64,000 bases of DNA from Bradyrhizobium diazoefficiens. Its GTDB lineage: Bacteria > Pseudomonadota > Alphaproteobacteria > Rhizobiales > Xanthobacteraceae. Where the stretch lies: the NCBI RefSeq assembly GCF_016616235.1, contig NZ_CP067100.1:62001-126000 (forward strand). The letters run 5' to 3'. Of the stretch, positions 8,073-17,181 are shown piece after piece. The notes beneath the pieces were generated by a model. The model searched no databases. It had not been told where the DNA came from and saw nothing but the letters and a program-made list of their open reading frames with translations. The translations under genes and the position numbers were made by a program. How positions within the stretch are numbered: position 1 is the stretch's first letter; every line of letters begins with the position of its first letter.

Positions 8073-8816
8073 ATGCACACGATCGTACTGGCCACCCAAA
8101 AGGGCGGCAGTGGCAAGAGCACGCTCGCTATCGGCCTCGCGCTGGCCGCCAAGGAGGCCGGCTTCACTGTCCGCCTGATCGAGACCGACCCGCAGGGCAC
8201 CCTGTCCAACTGGCTGCGCCGCCGCAATCGCGACGATGTCGTCGTCGAGCCGATCTATCACGCCGCCGATATCGCGCCGCGCCTGAAGATGCTGGCCGAT
8301 AGCGGCCTACAGCTCGCGATCGTCGACACCGCGGCGGGCCTGTCCGCCGCCACCACCGCCGCGATCCGCCATTCCGACCTCTGCCTGATCCCGGCCCGCC
8401 CGAGCGTCGCCGATATCGAGGCGACCGTCTCCACCCTCAGCGTCGCGCGCGCCTGGAAGCGGCCCTACAGCTTCGTGCTGAACCAGACCCCGATCCGCGG
8501 CCAGCGCATCGACAATGCCGCGGGCGCGCTCGCCGAGGAAGCCGCGCTCGATCTCGCCGAGGTGCTCGCACGCCCGCTGATCGCGATGCGCAACGATCAT
8601 CAGGACTCGCTCGCGAGCGGGCTCGCCGTCAGCGAGTTCGCGCCGAACGGCAAGTCAGCCGACGAGATCCGCGGCCTCTGGCGCTGGATCGAGACCCGGC
8701 TCGAGCTTGAGGCTACCACCAATGTCCTGATCGACCAGGTCATCTCGGCCGTAAACGGCGTGTTGCACCTCGCCGCCGAGCTTGGAGCAGACGAGATCAC
8801 GACACTGGCGTCCTGA
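8073..8816 (+). CDS. ParA/MinD-superfamily ATPase without a ParB partner
   Basis: P-loop ATPase of the ParA family, 247 residues. The deviant Walker A TQKGGSGKSTLAIGLA lies at residues 8-23, with the signature lysine before GGSGKST. The Walker A' region is RLIETDPQGTLSNW and Walker B is LAIVDTAAGLS. No ParB, centromere-like repeats or MipZ-like neighbour is seen, so it is not the chromosomal parAB locus; it may position some other cargo. The ATG at 8073 was chosen because homology begins there (MHTIVLATQKGG); an upstream in-frame GTG or ATG would add 37 unlike residues. Flanked by palindromic repeats downstream. Confidence 0.85.
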   Translation: MHTIVLATQKGGSGKSTLAIGLALAAKEAGFTVRLIETDPQGTLSNWLRRRNRDDVVVEPIYHAADIAPRLKMLADSGLQLAIVDTAAGLSAATTAAIRHSDLCLIPARPSVADIEATVSTLSVARAWKRPYSFVLNQTPIRGQRIDNAAGALAEEAALDLAEVLARPLIAMRNDHQDSLASGLAVSEFAPNGKSADEIRGLWRWIETRLELEATTNVLIDQVISAVNGVLHLAAELGADEITTLAS

Positions 8817-8877
8817 GAGGGGCGATCGCTCCGGCGCCAGGCGGGCTCTTCGCTATCCGGTGAAAGAGCCCAAGCGA

Positions 8878-8915
8878 CGAAGCAATCCGGCCACCAGCCC
8901 GGCCGGATTGCTTCG
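8878..8915. repeat. Perfect 15-bp inverted repeat after the ParA-like gene
   Basis: CGAAGCAATCCGGCC (8878-8892), an 8-base loop, and GGCCGGATTGCTTCG (8901-8915) form a perfect stem 62 bases after the stop. The GGATTGCTTCG core resembles repeats scattered through Bradyrhizobium genomes. It may stop transcription in both directions. Confidence 0.65.
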
Positions 8916-8937
8916 CTTCGCGCTTCTTCCCGTGATT

Positions 8938-9024
8938 GTAGGCCGGATGAAGGGAAACGAAATCCGGATAAGTCTCTTCGCGGAGAGGCTGGACCCGAAT
9001 TGCGCTGCGCTCCACCCGGGCTAC
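8938..9024. repeat. GTAGGCCGGAT...CCCGGGCTAC intergenic repeat
   Basis: An 87-base imperfect palindromic unit that starts GTAGGCCGGATG, contains GAAATCCGGATA and GCTGGACCCGAATTGCG, and ends CACCCGGGCTAC. It sits just before the convergent mutM stop. Units of this form are familiar from Bradyrhizobium intergenic DNA, but no second copy was found in this window. Confidence 0.5.
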
Positions 9025-9033
9025 GGCGCTACC

Positions 9034-9933
9034 TCACTTCTGACATTTCGGACACCAGAAGGTCGAGCGGCCGTTCTGGGTGAAGCGCTTGACTGTGCCG
9101 CCGCAGCCGGGCGTCGTGCATTTCTCGCCCTCGCGGTCATAGACCCTGAACGAATGCTGGAAATAGCCGAGTTCGCCCGAGGTCTGGCGGTGGTCGCGCA
9201 GTGACGAGCCGCCGGCTTTGATCGCGTCGTTCAGCACGGTGTGAATCGCAGCGACCAATCTCTTGGCATGATCGGTCGGCTCGCCCCCGACCACGCCCTT
9301 GCGACCCTTGGTCGCGAGCGTCGCCGCGATCCGGCGCGGCGACAGATGCGCGCGATGCAGCGCTTCGCAGACATAGATGTTGCCGAGACCCGCCACCACG
9401 CGCTGGTCGAGCAGCGCGGCCTTCAGGCTCGTGGTCTTGCCTGCGCAGGACCGCGCCAGCATCGCGGCGTCGAACTCGTTGCCGAGTGGTTCGGGGCCAA
9501 GCCCACGGAGCAGCGGCTCGTCGTCAAGCGCGCTGCGCGCAATCACTTTCATGTAGCCGAAGCGGCGCGGATCGTTGAAGACGATGTCGGCGCCGGAGGA
9601 CATCCGAAACAGCACGTGGTCGTGCGTGGAGTCCTTACCCCTCGGATAGTGAAACTCGCCCGGCTGAGCCTGGTTGTTCGGCTTGATGACACGGAACGAG
9701 CCCGACATGCCCAGATGCATCAGCAGCACGTCGCCGGAGGCGAGATCGGCCATGAGATATTTTGCACGGCGACCAAGCCCGGTGACGACTTGTCCCTGGA
9801 GCCGGGCCACGAAGTCCGGCTGGAAGGGAAAACGCAGGTCCGGACGGCGGGCCTCCGCATTGAGGATTTTCGCACCCTCCATGACGGGCTGAAGGCCGCG
9901 GCGGACGGTCTCGACTTCGGGTAATTCAGGCAT
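9034..9933 (-). CDS. mutM: Formamidopyrimidine-DNA glycosylase
   Basis: Base-excision repair glycosylase/AP lyase that removes 8-oxoguanine and ring-opened purines. It has 299 residues and starts [14 protein letters not shown], where Pro2 (Pro1 after Met removal) is the nucleophile and Glu3 of the mature protein is the acid. The H2TH region includes [14 protein letters not shown]. The C-terminal zinc finger is [13 protein letters not shown] with FWCPKCQK (four Cys). Length and all key motifs agree with MutM; Nei lacks the Pro-Glu-Leu-Pro-Glu-Val start in this form. Divergent from ubiE with an 81-base gap. Confidence 0.97.
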   Translation of the reverse strand: MPELPEVETVRRGLQPVMEGAKILNAEARRPDLRFPFQPDFVARLQGQVVTGLGRRAKYLMADLASGDVLLMHLGMSGSFRVIKPNNQAQPGEFHYPRGKDSTHDHVLFRMSSGADIVFNDPRRFGYMKVIARSALDDEPLLRGLGPEPLGNEFDAAMLARSCAGKTTSLKAALLDQRVVAGLGNIYVCEALHRAHLSPRRIAATLATKGRKGVVGGEPTDHAKRLVAAIHTVLNDAIKAGGSSLRDHRQTSGELGYFQHSFRVYDREGEKCTTPGCGGTVKRFTQNGRSTFWCPKCQK

Positions 9934-10014
9934 GGTCAGGCATTCACCTTATGAGGGCGGTGTGATAGCGCCATTGCGGCGGGCAGGCTATGGTCCGCCC
10001 AGTGGAGTAGAGTA

Positions 10015-10776
10015 ATGGATCGGCCGGGCGAAACCACGCATTTTGGCTTCAAAGACGTTCCCCTGGGGGACAAGCAGACGCTGGTGAACGACGTGTTTCA
10101 CAGCGTGGCGTCACGCTACGATTTGATGAACGACCTGATGTCCGGTGGCCTGCACCGGGTCTGGAAGGACATCATGATCGACGCGCTCGATCCGCCGAGG
10201 TCCGACCGGCCGTTCGCGCTGCTCGACGTGGCCGGCGGCACCGGCGACATCTCGTTCCGCGCCGCCAAGGCGGCGGGTGCCGGCTTCCATGCCACCGTCT
10301 GCGACATCAACACCGACATGCTGGCCGTCGGCCGCGAGCGTGCCGCCAAGCGCCATCTCGACACCCAGGTCGATTTCGTCGAGGGCAATGCCGAGGCGCT
10401 CACCTTCGCCGACCGCAGCTTTCACGCATATACGATCGCTTTCGGCATCCGCAACGTGCCGCAGATCGACCTTGCGCTGCGTGAGGCCTATCGCGTGCTG
10501 AAGCCCGGCAGCCGCTTCCTGTGCCTGGAATTCTCCACCGTCGAGGTGCCCGGACTCGATAAGCTCTATGATCTGTTCTCGTTCAAGGTGATCCCACCGC
10601 TCGGCCGCATGGTCACGGGCGATGCCGACTCCTATCGGTATCTGGTCGAATCGATCCGCAAGTTTCCGAAGCCTGCCGTCTTCGCCGACATGATCCGCGA
10701 CGCCGGCTTTTCCCGCGTCAGCTGGCAGACGCTGACCGGCGGCATCGTCGCACTGCATTCGGGCTGGCGTTTGTGA
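10015..10776 (+). CDS. ubiE: Ubiquinone/menaquinone C-methyltransferase UbiE
   Basis: SAM-dependent methyltransferase for the C-2 methylation of the quinone ring in ubiquinone synthesis. It has 253 residues. UbiE signatures are visible: [20 protein letters not shown] near residue 30, the SAM loop [16 protein letters not shown], and [18 protein letters not shown]. The ATG at 10015 follows a GGAG-like site (GTGGAGTAGAGTA). It overlaps ubiB by four bases (GTGA), so the two are translationally coupled. Confidence 0.96.
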   Translation: MDRPGETTHFGFKDVPLGDKQTLVNDVFHSVASRYDLMNDLMSGGLHRVWKDIMIDALDPPRSDRPFALLDVAGGTGDISFRAAKAAGAGFHATVCDINTDMLAVGRERAAKRHLDTQVDFVEGNAEALTFADRSFHAYTIAFGIRNVPQIDLALREAYRVLKPGSRFLCLEFSTVEVPGLDKLYDLFSFKVIPPLGRMVTGDADSYRYLVESIRKFPKPAVFADMIRDAGFSRVSWQTLTGGIVALHSGWRL

Positions 10777-12347
10777 TCTCTGCCATCACCCACATTGCGC
10801 GCCTGATCCGCGCCGCGTTCGTGTTTGCGCGCGAAGGCGTGTTCGGCTCGGTCGATCCGAGCCTGGTGCCGCCGCCCGGACAGCTCGCGCTGAAGCTTGC
10901 GCGCATCGTCGAGCGGCGCGGCGTCAAGCACGGGCCGCGGATCTCGCGCGCCCTGACCCGGATGGGCCCGGCCTATCTCAAGCTCGGTCAATTCCTGGCA
11001 ACGCGCCCCGACGTCGTCGGCGTCATCATGGCGCGCGACCTCGAAAGCCTGCAGGACCGCCTGCCGCCATTTCCGCAAGCCGAGGCGGAAGCCGTGATCG
11101 CGATTTCGCTGGAACGGCCGCTGAAAGATGTGTTCACGAGCTTTGGCCCGGCGGTGGCCGCGGCCTCGATCGCGCAGGTCCATCGCGGCGAGGTGGAGCG
11201 CGACGGCATCCGCAAGGCGGTTGCGGTCAAGGTGCTGAGGCCGAATGTCGCCGCGCGCTTCCGCCGCGACCTCTCCGACTTCTTCTTCGTTGCGCACAAG
11301 GCCGAGGCCTATTCGGCCGAGGCGCGGCGGCTGCGCCTCATCGAAGTCATCAACACCATGTCGCGCTCGGTCGCGATGGAGATGGACCTGCGGCTCGAGG
11401 CCGCCGCGCTGTCCGAGATGGCGGAGAACACGCAAGGCGATCCCGATTTCCGCGTGCCTGCCGTCGACTGGGACCGCACCACGCACAATGTGCTGACGAT
11501 GGAGTGGATCGACGGCATCGCGCTGAACGACCACAGGCGCCTCGAAGAGGCGCAAGTCAATCTGCCCGATCTCGGCCGCAAGGTGATCCAGAGCTTCTTG
11601 CGCCACGCGCTGCGCGACGGCTTCTTTCACGCCGACATGCATCCGGGCAATCTGTTCCTCGACGACGCCGGCCGCCTCGTCGCGGTCGATTTCGGCATTA
11701 TGGGCCGGCTTGGGATGAAGGAGCGGCGCTTTCTCGCCGAGATCCTGCTCGGCTTCATCACCCGCGACTATCGCCGCGTCGCCGAAGTGCATTTCGAAGC
11801 GGGCTATGTGCCAGCGCATCACTCGGTCGAGAACTTTGCGCAAGCGATCCGCGCCATCGGCGAACCGATCCACAACCGTACCGCCGAGGAAATTTCGATG
11901 GCGCGGCTGTTGACCCTGCTGCTCGAGGTCACCGGCCTGTTCGACATGACGACGCGGCCCGAGCTGATCCTGCTCCAGAAGACGATGGTCGTGGTCGAGG
12001 GCGTGGCGCGGGCCTTCGATCCGAAGCTCGACATCTGGAAGGTCGCCGACCCCGTGGTGCGCGAATGGATCGAGCGCAATCTCGGACCCATCGGCCGGGT
12101 GCAGGGCGCACTCGCCGGCGGCGGCGACCTCGCGCGTGTGCTGATGCGCCTGCCCGACATCGCCCAGCGCTCGGTGGCGGTGCTCGAGCAGCTCGAGACC
12201 ATGACGCGGGAGGGCATCCGCTTGTCGCCGGAGAGCATCGCGGCAATGGGCCGCAGCGAAGGCCGCAAGAACCGCTGGCGCACCGTGGCACTGTGGATCA
12301 TCGCCGCGACTTTCATCGGAATCCTGATCGCCGTCCGGAATCTATGA
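10773..12347 (+). CDS. ubiB: UbiB, ABC1/ADCK-family atypical kinase for ubiquinone synthesis
   Basis: Membrane-linked atypical kinase/ATPase needed for ubiquinone synthesis. It has 524 residues and a GTG start at 10773 overlapping the ubiE stop. The family signature [14 protein letters not shown] is the KxGQ motif, [10 protein letters not shown] the nucleotide-binding lysine, [18 protein letters not shown] the catalytic loop and [13 protein letters not shown] the DFG-like metal site. The C-terminus ends in a hydrophobic helix ([18 protein letters not shown]). Order and coupling with ubiE fit a quinone operon. Confidence 0.95.
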   Translation: MISAITHIARLIRAAFVFAREGVFGSVDPSLVPPPGQLALKLARIVERRGVKHGPRISRALTRMGPAYLKLGQFLATRPDVVGVIMARDLESLQDRLPPFPQAEAEAVIAISLERPLKDVFTSFGPAVAAASIAQVHRGEVERDGIRKAVAVKVLRPNVAARFRRDLSDFFFVAHKAEAYSAEARRLRLIEVINTMSRSVAMEMDLRLEAAALSEMAENTQGDPDFRVPAVDWDRTTHNVLTMEWIDGIALNDHRRLEEAQVNLPDLGRKVIQSFLRHALRDGFFHADMHPGNLFLDDAGRLVAVDFGIMGRLGMKERRFLAEILLGFITRDYRRVAEVHFEAGYVPAHHSVENFAQAIRAIGEPIHNRTAEEISMARLLTLLLEVTGLFDMTTRPELILLQKTMVVVEGVARAFDPKLDIWKVADPVVREWIERNLGPIGRVQGALAGGGDLARVLMRLPDIAQRSVAVLEQLETMTREGIRLSPESIAAMGRSEGRKNRWRTVALWIIAATFIGILIAVRNL

Positions 12348-12354
12348 TTGCACT

Positions 12355-12384
12355 GCAATCACGTGGGTGATAGCATCGCTATCA
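12355..12384 (+). promoter_or_regulatory. Probable ribbon-helix-helix operator upstream of coaBC
   Basis: TGATAGC (12368-12374), spacer ATC, GCTATCA (12378-12384) is a perfect 7-bp inverted repeat. A further half-site, GCAATCA, lies at 12355-12361. The elements sit between the ubiB stop and the coaBC start, the last base only 19 bases before the ATG. The GCTATCA half-site resembles what I recall of FitA-type antitoxin operators, and the downstream gene encodes a FitA-like DNA-binding domain. Binding is inferred. Confidence 0.6.
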
Positions 12385-12403
12385 TTCCGTGCTGGAGGGC
12401 GTC

Positions 12404-13855
12404 ATGGCAAGCCTGACCATCCGCAAGCTTGACGAGAACGTCAAAACTTATCTGCGGCTGCGCTCGGCCAGGAACCACAGGTCGGTCGAAGAAGAGGTCC
12501 GGGTCATCCTGCGGGAGCTGATCGAGGGCCGCGAGGAGCCGCTGACGCCGTTTGCGGTGCCGCCGGCTCCATCCACGACCACTATGCCCCAGCGCACCGG
12601 CGCCCTTCCCGAGGCCGGCGTCACCCTGATCATCGGCGGCGGGATCGCGGCCTACAAATCGCTTGATCTGATCCGCAGGCTGAAGGAGCGCCGCATCGAG
12701 GTCCGCTGCGTGCTGACCAAGGCGGCGCAGCAATTCGTCACGCCGCTGGCCGTGAGCGCGCTCTCGCATGAGCGCGTCTATACCGACCTGTTCGATCCCC
12801 AGAGCGAGTTCGACGCCGGCCATATCCGCCTCGCGCGCGATTGCGACCTGGTCGTGGTCGCGCCGGCCACCGCCGACCTGCTGGCGAAGATGGCGAATGG
12901 CCATGCCGACGATCTCGCCAGCGCCATCCTGCTTGCGACCAACCGCAAGGTGCTGCTCGCGCCGGCGATGAATCCGCTGATGTGGACCAACGCGGCGACC
13001 CGCCGCAACGTCGCGCAACTCCAGCGCGACGGCGTGGTGCTGATCGGGCCGAATTCAGGCGAGATGGCGGAGGCGGGCGAAGCCGGCATCGGCCGCATGT
13101 CCGAGGCGATCGAGATCGCCAATGCCGCGGAACGGCTGCTCCGGCCGCCGGTGCCGCGCCCACTTGCCGGCAAGCGCGTGCTGATCACCGCAGGTCCCAC
13201 CCACGAGCCGATCGATCCGGTGCGCTATATCGCCAACCGCTCCTCCGGCAAGCAGGGCTTTGCGATTGCTGCCGCAGCACAGGCCGCGGGCGCCGAGGTG
13301 ATCCTTGTGAGCGGCCCGGTCGACCTCGACGATCCCCATGGCGTGACGGTGAGGCACGTCGAATCCGCGCGGCAGATGCTGGACGAGGTGCAAGCCGCGC
13401 TCCCCGCCGACATCGCCATCTTCGCCGCCGCTGTCGCGGACTGGCGCGTCGCCACTGAGGGCGAGCAGAAGCTGAAGAAGACCGCGGCCGGCATGCCGCC
13501 GCTTCACTTGGTCGAAAACCCCGACATCCTCGCCACGATTTCGAAGCTGACCGAGAAGCGCCCGCCGCTGGTGATCGGCTTTGCCGCCGAGACCGAGCAT
13601 CTGATCGACAACGCCAAGGCAAAACTCGCCCGCAAGGGCTGCGACTGGATCGTCGCCAACGACGTCTCACCCGCCACCGGCGTGATGGGCGGCGATCGCA
13701 ACACGGTCCATCTGATCAGCCGCAAGACGGGTGCGAAGGACGGCGAGATTGCAGTTGATTCCTGGCCGGTGATGACCAAGGAACAGGTCGCCATCGAGCT
13801 GGTCGCGCATGTCGCCAAAAGCGTGACCGGCAAATCCCTGGAGTCCGCATCTTGA
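12404..13855 (+). CDS. coaBC: CoaBC bifunctional CoA-biosynthesis enzyme fused to an N-terminal FitA-like RHH domain
   Basis: Makes 4'-phosphopantetheine: CoaB joins phosphopantothenate to cysteine and CoaC decarboxylates the product. It has 483 residues, about 70-80 more than usual. Residues 1-43 ([20 protein letters not shown], then [17 protein letters not shown]) match the ribbon-helix-helix fold of FitA/VapB antitoxins. A Pro/Thr linker follows to about 70. CoaC starts at [18 protein letters not shown], with the active-site His140 (DAGHIRLA) and APAMNPLMW. CoaB starts at about 262 with [18 protein letters not shown] and NRSSGKQG. The ATG at 12404 has GGAGGG four bases upstream; GTG 12389 is less likely. 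Overlaps dut. Confidence 0.93.
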   Translation: MASLTIRKLDENVKTYLRLRSARNHRSVEEEVRVILRELIEGREEPLTPFAVPPAPSTTTMPQRTGALPEAGVTLIIGGGIAAYKSLDLIRRLKERRIEVRCVLTKAAQQFVTPLAVSALSHERVYTDLFDPQSEFDAGHIRLARDCDLVVVAPATADLLAKMANGHADDLASAILLATNRKVLLAPAMNPLMWTNAATRRNVAQLQRDGVVLIGPNSGEMAEAGEAGIGRMSEAIEIANAAERLLRPPVPRPLAGKRVLITAGPTHEPIDPVRYIANRSSGKQGFAIAAAAQAAGAEVILVSGPVDLDDPHGVTVRHVESARQMLDEVQAALPADIAIFAAAVADWRVATEGEQKLKKTAAGMPPLHLVENPDILATISKLTEKRPPLVIGFAAETEHLIDNAKAKLARKGCDWIVANDVSPATGVMGGDRNTVHLISRKTGAKDGEIAVDSWPVMTKEQVAIELVAHVAKSVTGKSLESAS

Positions 13856-14310
13856 GCACGACAATCACGGTCGAACTGCAACGCCTGCCCCACGCCGAAG
13901 GCCTGCCACTGCCGGGCTATCAGACCGCAGAAGCCGCTGGCCTCGATTTGATGGCGGCGGTGCCGGACAGCGAGCCGCTGACGCTCGCACCAGGCCAATA
14001 TGCGTTGGTGCCGACCGGACTTGCGATCGCCCTGCCACCGGGCTTTGAGGCCCAGGTGCGGCCGCGCTCGGGCCTTGCGGCCAAGCACGGCGTCACCGTG
14101 CTGAACGCGCCGGGAACGATCGACGCGGACTATCGCGGCGAGATCAAGGTGATCCTGATCAACCACGGTGCGGCGCCGTTTGTGATCAAGCGCGGCGAGC
14201 GCATCGCGCAGATGGTGATCGCCCCCGTGGTGCAGGCCGCGCTGGTTCCGGTCGCGACGTTGTCGGAGACCGATCGCGGCGCCGGCGGTTTTGGATCGAC
14301 GGGGCGGTAG
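13852..14310 (+). CDS. dut: dUTP diphosphatase
   Basis: Trimeric dUTPase that hydrolyses dUTP to dUMP and pyrophosphate, keeping uracil out of DNA. It has 152 residues. All five family motifs are visible: [45 protein letters not shown] and the C-terminal [11 protein letters not shown] that closes the active site. Translation starts at TTG 13852, overlapping the coaBC stop (TTGA), so expression is probably coupled. The coaBC-dut pairing recurs in many bacteria. Confidence 0.96.
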   Translation: MSTTITVELQRLPHAEGLPLPGYQTAEAAGLDLMAAVPDSEPLTLAPGQYALVPTGLAIALPPGFEAQVRPRSGLAAKHGVTVLNAPGTIDADYRGEIKVILINHGAAPFVIKRGERIAQMVIAPVVQAALVPVATLSETDRGAGGFGSTGR

Positions 14311-14318
14311 TTTTCTTG

Positions 14319-14451
14319 CCTCTCCCGCTTGCGGGAGAGGCCGTCGCGCTCGCAGAGCGCGGCGGGTGAGGGTTCTTTCCTCCGGGCGAGTGTCCCGTTG
14401 CGGAGGCACCCTCTCCCCAACCATCCCCCGCAAGCGGGGGAGGGAGCGCAC
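14319..14451. repeat. Dispersed palindromic intergenic repeat, family 2, copy D
   Basis: Starts with the perfect hairpin CCTCTCCCGC/TT/GCGGGAGAGG (14319-14340) and ends with TCCCCCGC/AA/GCGGGGGA (14424-14441). Between them lie GGTGAGGG and CACCCTCTCCCC, which pair with each other. An inverted copy lies at 43529-43653. It follows dut and may end that transcript. Confidence 0.7.
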
Positions 14452-14676
14452 CATCATGTGGCAAGCCACACGCACCACCCGCTAACACGCGAGAATCCCA
14501 ACCGGATCACCCGCAGAACTACGTGAGGCGGGAACTCCGCGCCCGGCATTTTTGTGGGGCCGGCTTTGCGTTCACGATCTGGACTCTTACCGGTGGAGTC
14601 GCGGTGAGGGTATTGTCGTTTGATTCGCGTGCGGCGGGGGTCGCCGCGCGCAAATTCGTGCGGTCTTGGGGCAACT
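14452..14676. other. Intergenic region upstream of divL
   Basis: The remainder of the 366-base gap between dut and divL. It should contain the divL promoter. I looked for CtrA-type TTAA-N7-TTAAC boxes and saw none. No RNA or small gene was recognised. Confidence 0.3.
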
Positions 14677-17181
14677 ATGTCAGGCGTGATCGTGTCGATG
14701 CGTCGGACGCTGTTGTCGTGCACATCGTTGGCGCGCAACAGCTTGTTGGCAGGCGCTCTCGCAGCGTTGCTGCCGGCTGCGCCGGCTGAGGCCGCCGACC
14801 TCGTCGACACTCTCTCCATCATGCTGGACTTCAACCGGCAGGAACTCGCGGTGCTCGCCACCGCGCTGGCTCTGCTCGGCTTCTCGGTCATGGCCGCGAT
14901 CCTGTTGATGCGCACGCGCGTGCGCACGGCAAAGAGCGAGGCGCGGCTGCGCGCGCGGATCGGGGAACTCCAGCTCCAGGCCGACCGCTACGGCGCGCTG
15001 CTGTTTGCCGAGCCGCAGATCATGATCTCCTGGCCCGCCGGCGACAACCGCGCCCAGATTGCTGGCGACATCTCGATGGTGCTGCCGCGCGACTCCTCGC
15101 CACAGCGGGTGCTAGCGTTCGGAACCTGGCTGCCGCCGGAACCCGCGCTCCAGATGGACCACGCGGTCGATGCGTTGCGCGACCGTGGCGACGGATTCCA
15201 GCTGACGCTGACCACCGCCAACGGTCACACGCTGGAGGCTATCGGCCGCGCCATCGGCGGCCAGGCCATTGTCAGGATTCGCGAACTTTCGGGCCTGCGG
15301 CGCGATCTGGCCGAGACCCATCTGCGCTACAAGGCGCTCTCCGACGAGACCGAGATGTTGCGCGGCTTTGCCGCCGCCGCGCCCTGGCCGATCTGGGCCA
15401 AGGCCGAGAACGGTGCGCTGACTTATGCCAATCCGGCCTATGTCCGCGCGACCGAGGCAAACAGCGTCTTTGATGCGCAGGAGCGCAAGCTCGAGCTGCT
15501 CGACAGTGCCGACCGCACCGCGATGGAGCGGGGCCTGAAGGACGCCGACAATTTCGCCTCGCGGCTGCCGATCGTGGTCGGCGGCGAGCGGCGCATCTAT
15601 GACGTGCGCGCCGTCAATGTCGGCAGCGGCAATGTCGGCGTCGCCATCGATGCCAGCGAAGCCGATGCGCTGAGCTCGGCGCTGGTGCGGATGGCTGAGG
15701 CACATCGGCGCACGCTCGACCAGCTCTCCTCCGGCGTCGCCGTGTTCGACGGCCAGCGCCGGCTCGCCTTCTACAATGATTCCTACCGCCGGCTGTGGGA
15801 TCTCGACCGGGCCTTCCTCGACGCCAATCCCGATGATTCCAGCGTGCTCGACCAGCTCCGCGCCGCGCGCAAATTGCCGGAGCAGCCGGATTTCCGTGCC
15901 TGGAAGGCAAAATTGCACGAGGCCTATCGCGCGGTCGAGACTGCGAAAGACACCTGGTACCTGCCCGATGGCCGCGCGCTCTCGGTCGTCACCACGCCGA
16001 ATCCGGAAGGCGGCGTCACCTATCTGTTCGACGACGTCACCGAGAGTCTCGACCTCGCCCGCCGCTTTGACGGCCTGATCCGGGTCCAGCGCGAGACGCT
16101 GGACAGCCTCGCCGAAGGCGTCGCGGTGTTCGGCAGCAATGGCAAGGCCCAGCTGTTCAACCCGGCCTTTGTCCGGATGTGGAAGCTCTCCAGCGACGCC
16201 ATGCGCGACGAGCCGCACATCCAGACCGTCGAAGGCTGGTGCCATCAGCTGTTCGACGATCCCGCGGTGTGGCGGCAGATCCGCGAGGCCATCACCTCGA
16301 TCGAGAACCGCGGCGACGTGCCGCTCAAGCTGGAGCGCAAGGACGGCAGCGTGCTCGACGGCATGATCCGCCCGCTGCACGATGGCGCCACCATGCTGAC
16401 GTTCCAGGACATCACCGACACCGAGAATGTCGAGCGCGCGCTGCGCGAGCGCAATGAGGCGCTGGAGGCCGCCGACCAGATGAAGGTGGACTTCGTCCAC
16501 CACGTCTCCTACGAGCTGCGTTCGCCGCTCACCACCATCATCGGCTTCGCGCATTTCCTCAGCGATCCCTCGACCGGGCCGCTGACGCCGAAGCAGGCCG
16601 AATATCTCGACTACGTCACCAAATCGACCAACGCGCTGCTCGCGCTGACCAACAACATCCTCGATCTCGCCACCATCGACGCCGGCGCGATGAAGCTGGA
16701 ACTCGGCCCGGTCGACGTCAGCAAGGCCATCGAGCTCGCCGCCGAGGGCATCCAGGACCGGCTCGCCACCGACCGCATCCGCCTCAAGGTCGAGATCGCG
16801 CCCGATGTCGGCAGCTTCGTCGGCGACGAGAAGCGCGTGGTGCAGGTGCTCTATAACCTCCTCGCCAACGCGGTCGGGTTTTCTCCACAGGATTCCACCG
16901 TCGGCATCAGCGCGCGCCGCACCGAGCGCAGCGTGGTCTTCACCGTGACAGATTCCGGGCCCGGAATACCCGCCGACATGAAGGACAAGGTGTTCAACTG
17001 GTTCGAAAGCCGCTCGCAGGGCTCGCGTCACCGCGGCGCCGGGCTCGGCCTGTCGCTGGTGCGCTCCTTCGTCGAGCTGCATGGCGGCAAGGTGCGGGTG
17101 GATTCGAGCGTCGGCCGCGGCACGGTCGTGATCTGCGACTTCCCGACCGACCAGGCGGCGCATCGCGACGCCGCCGAATGA
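14677..17181 (+). CDS. divL: DivL-type PAS-domain sensor kinase homologue with Tyr in place of the phospho-His
   Basis: Cell-cycle regulator. In Caulobacter, DivL reads the phosphorylation state of DivK and controls the CckA-CtrA pathway. About 834 residues from ATG 14677. Two hydrophobic segments lie near the N-terminus (RNSLLAGALAALLPAAPAEA; LAVLATALALLGFSVMAAIL), then several PAS-like segments (for example SSGVAVFDGQRRLAFYNDSY and AEGVAVFGSNGKAQLFNPAF). The H-box reads VDFVHHVSYELRSPLTTIIG: Tyr612 (codon 16510-16512) replaces the usual His. ATP-binding boxes are intact: LYNLLANAVGFS (N), VTDSGPGIP (G1), GAGLGLSLVRSF (G2). Overlaps the next gene by four bases. Confidence 0.9.
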   Translation: MSGVIVSMRRTLLSCTSLARNSLLAGALAALLPAAPAEAADLVDTLSIMLDFNRQELAVLATALALLGFSVMAAILLMRTRVRTAKSEARLRARIGELQLQADRYGALLFAEPQIMISWPAGDNRAQIAGDISMVLPRDSSPQRVLAFGTWLPPEPALQMDHAVDALRDRGDGFQLTLTTANGHTLEAIGRAIGGQAIVRIRELSGLRRDLAETHLRYKALSDETEMLRGFAAAAPWPIWAKAENGALTYANPAYVRATEANSVFDAQERKLELLDSADRTAMERGLKDADNFASRLPIVVGGERRIYDVRAVNVGSGNVGVAIDASEADALSSALVRMAEAHRRTLDQLSSGVAVFDGQRRLAFYNDSYRRLWDLDRAFLDANPDDSSVLDQLRAARKLPEQPDFRAWKAKLHEAYRAVETAKDTWYLPDGRALSVVTTPNPEGGVTYLFDDVTESLDLARRFDGLIRVQRETLDSLAEGVAVFGSNGKAQLFNPAFVRMWKLSSDAMRDEPHIQTVEGWCHQLFDDPAVWRQIREAITSIENRGDVPLKLERKDGSVLDGMIRPLHDGATMLTFQDITDTENVERALRERNEALEAADQMKVDFVHHVSYELRSPLTTIIGFAHFLSDPSTGPLTPKQAEYLDYVTKSTNALLALTNNILDLATIDAGAMKLELGPVDVSKAIELAAEGIQDRLATDRIRLKVEIAPDVGSFVGDEKRVVQVLYNLLANAVGFSPQDSTVGISARRTERSVVFTVTDSGPGIPADMKDKVFNWFESRSQGSRHRGAGLGLSLVRSFVELHGGKVRVDSSVGRGTVVICDFPTDQAAHRDAAE

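Noticed and set aside
12404..12610. A separate stand-alone FitA-like antitoxin gene
   Set aside because: No stop codon lies between the RHH segment and CoaC; the frame is continuous, and no PIN-domain toxin follows.
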